64,000 nucleotides of DNA, taken from positions 310,001-374,000 of the forward strand of contig WMKK01000022.1 of the NCBI GenBank assembly GCA_012295225.1. The letters run 5' to 3'. The DNA is from Ostreococcus mediterraneus. Taxonomy: Eukaryota; Chlorophyta; Mamiellophyceae; Mamiellales; Bathycoccaceae. Below the pieces are notes generated by a model that worked only from the letters and a program-made list of their open reading frames with translations, had not been told where the DNA came from and did no database searches. A program made the position numbers and the translations under genes. Positions 59,646 through 64,000 of this stretch are shown in pieces. Every line of letters begins with the position of its first letter. Within the stretch, counting starts at the first letter, position 1.

Positions 59646-62600
59646 ACTCGGCTTGGATATCTCGTGGAAGAGTGCTCCAATGGGGATGGAAGGACTTCGA
59701 CCTGTTGATAATTGAAACGGGGTATATCCACCAGTTGAGGTTCGGGAATTCTACTGCTGGAAGTAACACATCCCACTCTTCTGGATAGGTCGCCGCATAT
59801 TTTCGCAGTGCGTGTATGACGTCTTGATTCTTTCGTTCGACCAGTCCGGCTGTCGTGGGTGTCTCGGCCGAACTCATGTTCCGTTTTATGTGTAATGTCT
59901 CCAGTAGTCTTTTATACACATCTGAATCGAATTGAGAGCCTTTATCTGAAATGATACGTGTAGGAAAAACCCATTTAGAAACCACGTGTTGGAAAAGGAT
60001 TGAACATAGTCGTTCAGCGGTCGTCGATGATGTCGTGGGAACGAGGATACAACGACCTGTGAGAGCATCGACGATGACCCATACTCCTGTGTTTCCAGAG
60101 TGAGTAGGGGTCAGGCGGACCTCGTCGATTGCGATAACTTCGAAGGCGTGATTCGGAGTACTAAACTTGAAAGGGATTACGTTCTTCCTGCGATTTATGG
60201 CGCATCGGGCGCATATGTCGCATGTGCGTACGAACTTTTCCACGTGTACGGACATATTATCCCAGAAAAAGAAACGCATGAGTTTATCCAAGGTAGCTCT
60301 AGCGTTAGCATGAGCTGTTAGCATGTCTTCATGAGCTAAAGATATGAGCAGATGATGAACATGTAGAGCTTGGCTTGGTATGTAGAGGACCGGATGAGAT
60401 CCTGGCACGTCCGCTCTGCGTTTATATACTAGATCGTTCGTTGCGTATAATCCATCCAGATGTTCCCCAGACAATACTTGACGGCCTAGATCGTCCTCTA
60501 ACAGTGCGTCTTGAATCAGATTTTTGAGTTCGGGAGTGACGTCGAGATGAGAATATACACCGATAGAGGTACTGGCGGAATCCCAGGTCGGAACCGAACG
60601 TGAAATAACATTCAGGTATGTCCAAAGAGAATATACATTGGCTGTTCCAGTCTTTGCGAATTCACGGCGTAGGAAATCGTCGTCTGATGAGAATTCTCTT
60701 GCCAGTAGCTGATCTCTGTTTTCCAATGGAATATCCGTGTTCATCAGGATGGAGTATAACGCTTCTAACTCCGGGGTGCGCTCGAAGTGGGATTTAACGT
60801 TGTCCGACTCGTCGTTTCGTGACAAAGCGTCAGCCACTACTAGATCCGCGCCCTTTGTCCACACCATTTCCCATTGCACTTCGTTCAGCACTTGATACAG
60901 CCACCGGTGCATTTTATCGCTCAAGTGCGTTTGTGTTCGTAAGGCAAGGAGTGGTTTGTGGTCGCCTCGGTAGATTACCTTCTGTCCACGAAACAGGTGC
61001 ATATACTTCTTCACGATATACACCAGAGCGAAGAGTTCACGTTCATGGTTTGGCCATCTTTGTGCTGTTTCCGGGAGTTTGTGGCTCACATATGCAACGA
61101 CTCGGTCGGCATTCTCGATGTGTTGCATGATTGCTCCTCCTACGCAATATCGTGAGGCGTCGGCTTCGATGATGAATGGTACGTCGAGCCGTGGGGATAT
61201 CACAACATTATCAGAAGTGAGGGCTTTCTTCAATTTCTCAAACGCTTCGTTCTCTGCATTGTTCCAAAACTTTTCGTAGTCATTTTCTCCCCAAGTAGTC
61301 GCCGCTATAGACGTGAGAGGCGCAGCGATTTCGGCGTAATTCGGTATCAGTCTGTTATAGTAGTTTGCGAGGCCGAGAAACTGTTGCAATTGCTTGTTTG
61401 ATCGTGGTGTTATCCATGAGCTTATTGCTTCGGTTTTGCTGGATTGAGCACGTATCTCACATACACCGTCTGACAATTTTATCTTATGGCCGAGGAAATC
61501 CGCTTCAGTTGTGAATAGGTGTGATTTTGACGCTTTCACGCGTAGGCCAGACTTCTTCGCGGTGCTGAAAAACTGAGAGAGGTGATCGAGATGTTCCTTG
61601 TGTGAGCGCGAATAGATCAGGATGTCGTCCAAATAGACCACCATGTGTGAGTTAATCGAGTCCCGAAAAATCCCATCCATGAAATTTTGGAAAGCCGAGG
61701 GTGCGACGCACAGTCCTTGGGCCAAAACGAGAAACCGCCATGCGCCCAGAGGAGTGGTAAACGTCGTCAGATCTTTCGACTCCTCGTCTGCCATAAGCAT
61801 GTTATTATACCCATCGGTCAAATCAAAAAGGCTCATTATTCTTGCGCCCGATGCACCGATTGCGTCTAAAGCTTGTTCGCAACTCGGTAAGGGATAGTTA
61901 TTCGGCACCAACTTTGAGTTCAGATCTCTGTAATCCACGACTAATCGCCACTCCCCTTTTACCTTTTTGGCCACGAGCATTGCTGGGGAGGCATAGGGCG
62001 CTGTCGAAGGTTCAATCAGTCCTTTCTCTTGGTATTCCGCCAGTAGAGATTTCAGAAAAGTGAGTTTTCCGGCATCCATACGGTAGAAACGCGCCGCGAC
62101 AGGGTTCTTCCCTTCTGTCAAGGTAAGTCTACATCTTGGTAATGTCTTAACATATTCGCTGATGGATGCTCGAGCGGGAGAGATAACCTCATGATTCCCT
62201 GATAGGATTTCTAACAGCCGCGTATTGTCCTCGGTACTCAGAGTTGACGACGGCATCGACGTGTTCATAAACGATTCTGCTATGGCACGTGTTGAGGGAA
62301 TTCCTTCTAGCTCAATGTCTTTTACTTGGGCGGAGAAAAGGTGCTCCTCTACCTGTGCATCTGTCGTCACTTCAAGGAAGACCATGTCAAAAAGGTGTGC
62401 ACTTGTCAAGAGATCGGTGTGCGTATGACGGTCTGGCGGCTGTATTGCGTTGTCGCAAGAGTCGAGATATGTTGAGACGATAGGATCAAGTCTGGAAGAA
62501 TTGTCTCGTCCTGGGACGTGCCACGACAGGACATCGTCCGTGGTTGACTCAATCGAGTGTAAGCGGATATCATGGGTTGAATTATGAGGAACCCTCATAC

Positions 62601-62967
62601 TGAAGAAAGAGATTATCCGTATGCTATCATAGTCTTTTGACGATTGTTCGTCAGCGTATCCGGTCGTGGTGATAACTTTACCTTGGATTTGAATATTTCC
62701 TGTAGAGTAATCCATGACCACTTGTCCATCCACGAGAAAATCTTCTCCGAGTACGACCTGAATGTCGGGTAATCGTATAACTCTGAGATCGCTTGGTACA
62801 GAGGTACCGTGTATCTCGATGTTCATTTTGAAGACGCGTGAAGATCGCTCGGTGGATCCATTTGCGATGGCGACTATGACTTCATCGACCGGGAAGCGTC
62901 GTAAGCCGAGAGCATCCACGACCGATGAGTCTATGAAGTTCGCAGTGGCACCTGAATCTAAGAACAT
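59638..62967 (-). CDS. Gypsy pol polyprotein
   Basis: 1109 residues in the Ty3/gypsy order. Aspartic protease (FLDSGATANF) is at the start. Reverse transcriptase has WRLVVDYRDLNSKLVPNNYP and YLDDILIYSRS. RNase H has FIIEADASRYCVGGAIMQ. The integrase zinc finger has HVHHLLISLAHEDM with CDICARC, and the integrase core has VIAIDEVRLTP, IISDKGSQFD and GLVERKNQDVIHAL. It is immediately followed by the methyltransferase-bearing frame. Confidence 0.92.
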   Translation of the reverse strand: MFLDSGATANFIDSSVVDALGLRRFPVDEVIVAIANGSTERSSRVFKMNIEIHGTSVPSDLRVIRLPDIQVVLGEDFLVDGQVVMDYSTGNIQIQGKVITTTGYADEQSSKDYDSIRIISFFSMRVPHNSTHDIRLHSIESTTDDVLSWHVPGRDNSSRLDPIVSTYLDSCDNAIQPPDRHTHTDLLTSAHLFDMVFLEVTTDAQVEEHLFSAQVKDIELEGIPSTRAIAESFMNTSMPSSTLSTEDNTRLLEILSGNHEVISPARASISEYVKTLPRCRLTLTEGKNPVAARFYRMDAGKLTFLKSLLAEYQEKGLIEPSTAPYASPAMLVAKKVKGEWRLVVDYRDLNSKLVPNNYPLPSCEQALDAIGASGARIMSLFDLTDGYNNMLMADEESKDLTTFTTPLGAWRFLVLAQGLCVAPSAFQNFMDGIFRDSINSHMVVYLDDILIYSRSHKEHLDHLSQFFSTAKKSGLRVKASKSHLFTTEADFLGHKIKLSDGVCEIRAQSSKTEAISSWITPRSNKQLQQFLGLANYYNRLIPNYAEIAAPLTSIAATTWGENDYEKFWNNAENEAFEKLKKALTSDNVVISPRLDVPFIIEADASRYCVGGAIMQHIENADRVVAYVSHKLPETAQRWPNHERELFALVYIVKKYMHLFRGQKVIYRGDHKPLLALRTQTHLSDKMHRWLYQVLNEVQWEMVWTKGADLVVADALSRNDESDNVKSHFERTPELEALYSILMNTDIPLENRDQLLAREFSSDDDFLRREFAKTGTANVYSLWTYLNVISRSVPTWDSASTSIGVYSHLDVTPELKNLIQDALLEDDLGRQVLSGEHLDGLYATNDLVYKRRADVPGSHPVLYIPSQALHVHHLLISLAHEDMLTAHANARATLDKLMRFFFWDNMSVHVEKFVRTCDICARCAINRRKNVIPFKFSTPNHAFEVIAIDEVRLTPTHSGNTGVWVIVDALTGRCILVPTTSSTTAERLCSILFQHVVSKWVFPTRIISDKGSQFDSDVYKRLLETLHIKRNMSSAETPTTAGLVERKNQDVIHALRKYAATYPEEWDVLLPAVEFPNLNWWIYPVSIINRSKSFHPHWSTLPRDIQAEFG

Positions 62968-63733
62968 ATGGAAAGGGGAACTGTTGACGTGTCCTTGTAC
63001 TTCCGCGAAGGATTTATTTCGCCGTTGTTCACGATGTTTATCTTGACCATGTGCGAGGATCGCTCAGTGGATCCGCTTGCCATGGCGACTATGACCTCAT
63101 CGATCGGGAAATGTCGTAAGCCGAGGGTATCGATGACCGATGAGTGTATGAAGTTCGCGGCGGCATGAATCCAAAAGCATCTGAAAAGGCTGGGAACCTA
63201 AGGAACCGTTGATACGTCGCTGGACTTTCGCAAAGGGTTTATTCCGTCGTCGTCCATCTCGTGTTTTGTTCAGCGCAGGAGACTTAGTATGAGCTACCTC
63301 ATCACCTGCGCTCATCAAAAGGCGAGTCAGCGTTTGGCGCGTCAACAGATTCCAAAATCCACAATTCCTCGACTTCCATGAGTAGGTCAGCGTCGTCAAG
63401 TTCGTGGATGTTGCGCATAATAATCGCGGTGAGACGTTCTCGTGCACGTTGGAACGTGGCTCCATCGTTCCGTTGTGACTTGTAAAACGCAGATCGAGAC
63501 TCGGTGATTGATCAACCCACGGGGCCCAGCAGACGCAAGCGTCTTGGCGGCGTCGAAGACGAGGGTGTTCTCGTTTGCAATGTATCCTCGATACGCATGT
63601 CCATGTTTGGACGATCAACTCGGCGTTTTGAGCAGCGACTTGTAAGTTGTCTCCATAGTCCCCATATAGTCAGTTAACCTGTTGCCTCCATATTCCCCAT
63701 ATAGTCAGTTAAACCTGACATCGGCGTTTTGAG

Positions 63734-63943
63734 CTGTGTTGGCCGAAACAGCATACTAGGGGCGTACATCCTACATATGTAGGCCCGGCCTGCATACGCG
63801 TGCATACCATACTTAACACATAATAAGCTTATGTAATATACCGCTTGAGTGATGCATACCGTACATATGATGTTAAGTACGAGTGTTTTGCGCACCGGCC
63901 GTGTAAACATGCGCCGGGTAAACCCTTATTTCTGAACCCTAGG
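63734..63943. mobile_element. C-family element, left half
   Basis: Begins CTGTGTTGGCCGAAACAGC and matches 45461-45665 until TCTGAACCCTAG, after which the sequence (63944-64000) is GC-rich and unrelated. Truncated by an insertion or deletion at its midpoint. Confidence 0.75.
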
Positions 63944-64000
63944 CTTCTGTTGGTTGGTCGCGCGCGACGTCACTTCGTCGCCCCGTACGCGCGCGCCGGG

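Larger units (their letters stand above)
57517..63700 (-). mobile_element. Ty3/gypsy element with a methyltransferase-like domain
   Basis: The 3' LTR is 57517-57653 (TGTTAATAG...CCAAACA on the minus strand), preceded by a purine tract (ACAGGGAGGAG). It is followed inward by two long frames covering pol and an extra C-terminal domain. No gag and no 5' LTR are found before the C element at 63734, and the protease region is partly repeated near 63000-63180. An incomplete copy with a few breaks; the long frames suggest it is not old. Confidence 0.82.

Noticed and set aside
63097-63618. 173-residue ORF upstream of gypsy pol, considered as gag
   Set aside because: It overlaps a repeated piece of the protease region and has no zinc knuckle or capsid-like features; not supported as a gene.

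Overview
The window looks like a transposon-rich stretch of a very compact green-algal genome, most likely a Mamiellales picoalga such as Ostreococcus, and probably one of its 'outlier' chromosomes. This is inference. It rests on the mixture of GC-rich intergenic DNA with AT-richer genes, several Ty1/copia families, an 83-bp intron in a plant-type bifunctional UDP-rhamnose synthase, and a set of type II membrane glycosyltransferase-like genes scattered between mobile elements.

Layout. 1-11.7 kb is a nest five insertions deep: a short-element end holds a copia copy, which holds a 6-bp-TSD element (B), which holds two hAT-like elements (C), one of which holds a young-looking copia element (A). 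11.7-14.5 kb holds broken pieces of a second copia family (L). 14.5-15.4 kb is a thicket of palindromic short repeats. 15.4-21.2 kb is copia G1, with a 1.6-kb DNA transposon (E1) in one LTR. 21.6-23.7 kb holds a Harbinger-like transposase gene and a host nucleotide-sugar transporter. 23.9-30.0 kb is a second E copy (E2) split by element F, a 4.5-kb DNA transposon with 191-bp inverted ends. F carries a THAP-like/DDE transposase and, convergently, a FEN1/XPG-type nuclease with a SWIM zinc finger. 30-33.3 kb is a nest of four short DNA transposons (H, I, K, J). 33.4-38.3 kb is a C element split by copia G2, plus a further C copy. 38.4-39.6 kb is a glycosyltransferase-like host gene, followed by a MULE remnant (M) and a third copia family (P). 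46.2-47.4 kb is a GT90 gene. 47.6-52.7 kb is bounded by C-type ends and holds a SAP-domain frame, element O and E3. 53-56.6 kb holds a DUF5672 glycosyltransferase and the UDP-rhamnose synthase gene. 56.7-63.7 kb holds a second B copy and a Ty3/gypsy element whose second ORF carries a cytosine-C5 methyltransferase-like domain.

How it fits together. The host genes (nucleotide-sugar transporter, three glycosyltransferase-like proteins, UDP-rhamnose synthase) would make, import and transfer sugars in the Golgi, so they read as a surface-glycan locus heavily colonised by mobile DNA. The strongest candidate for something not well described is element F. Next are the methyltransferase-bearing gypsy element and the E family, which carries only a relative of the F DNA-binding domain. 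No rRNA, tRNA or CRISPR was recognised.
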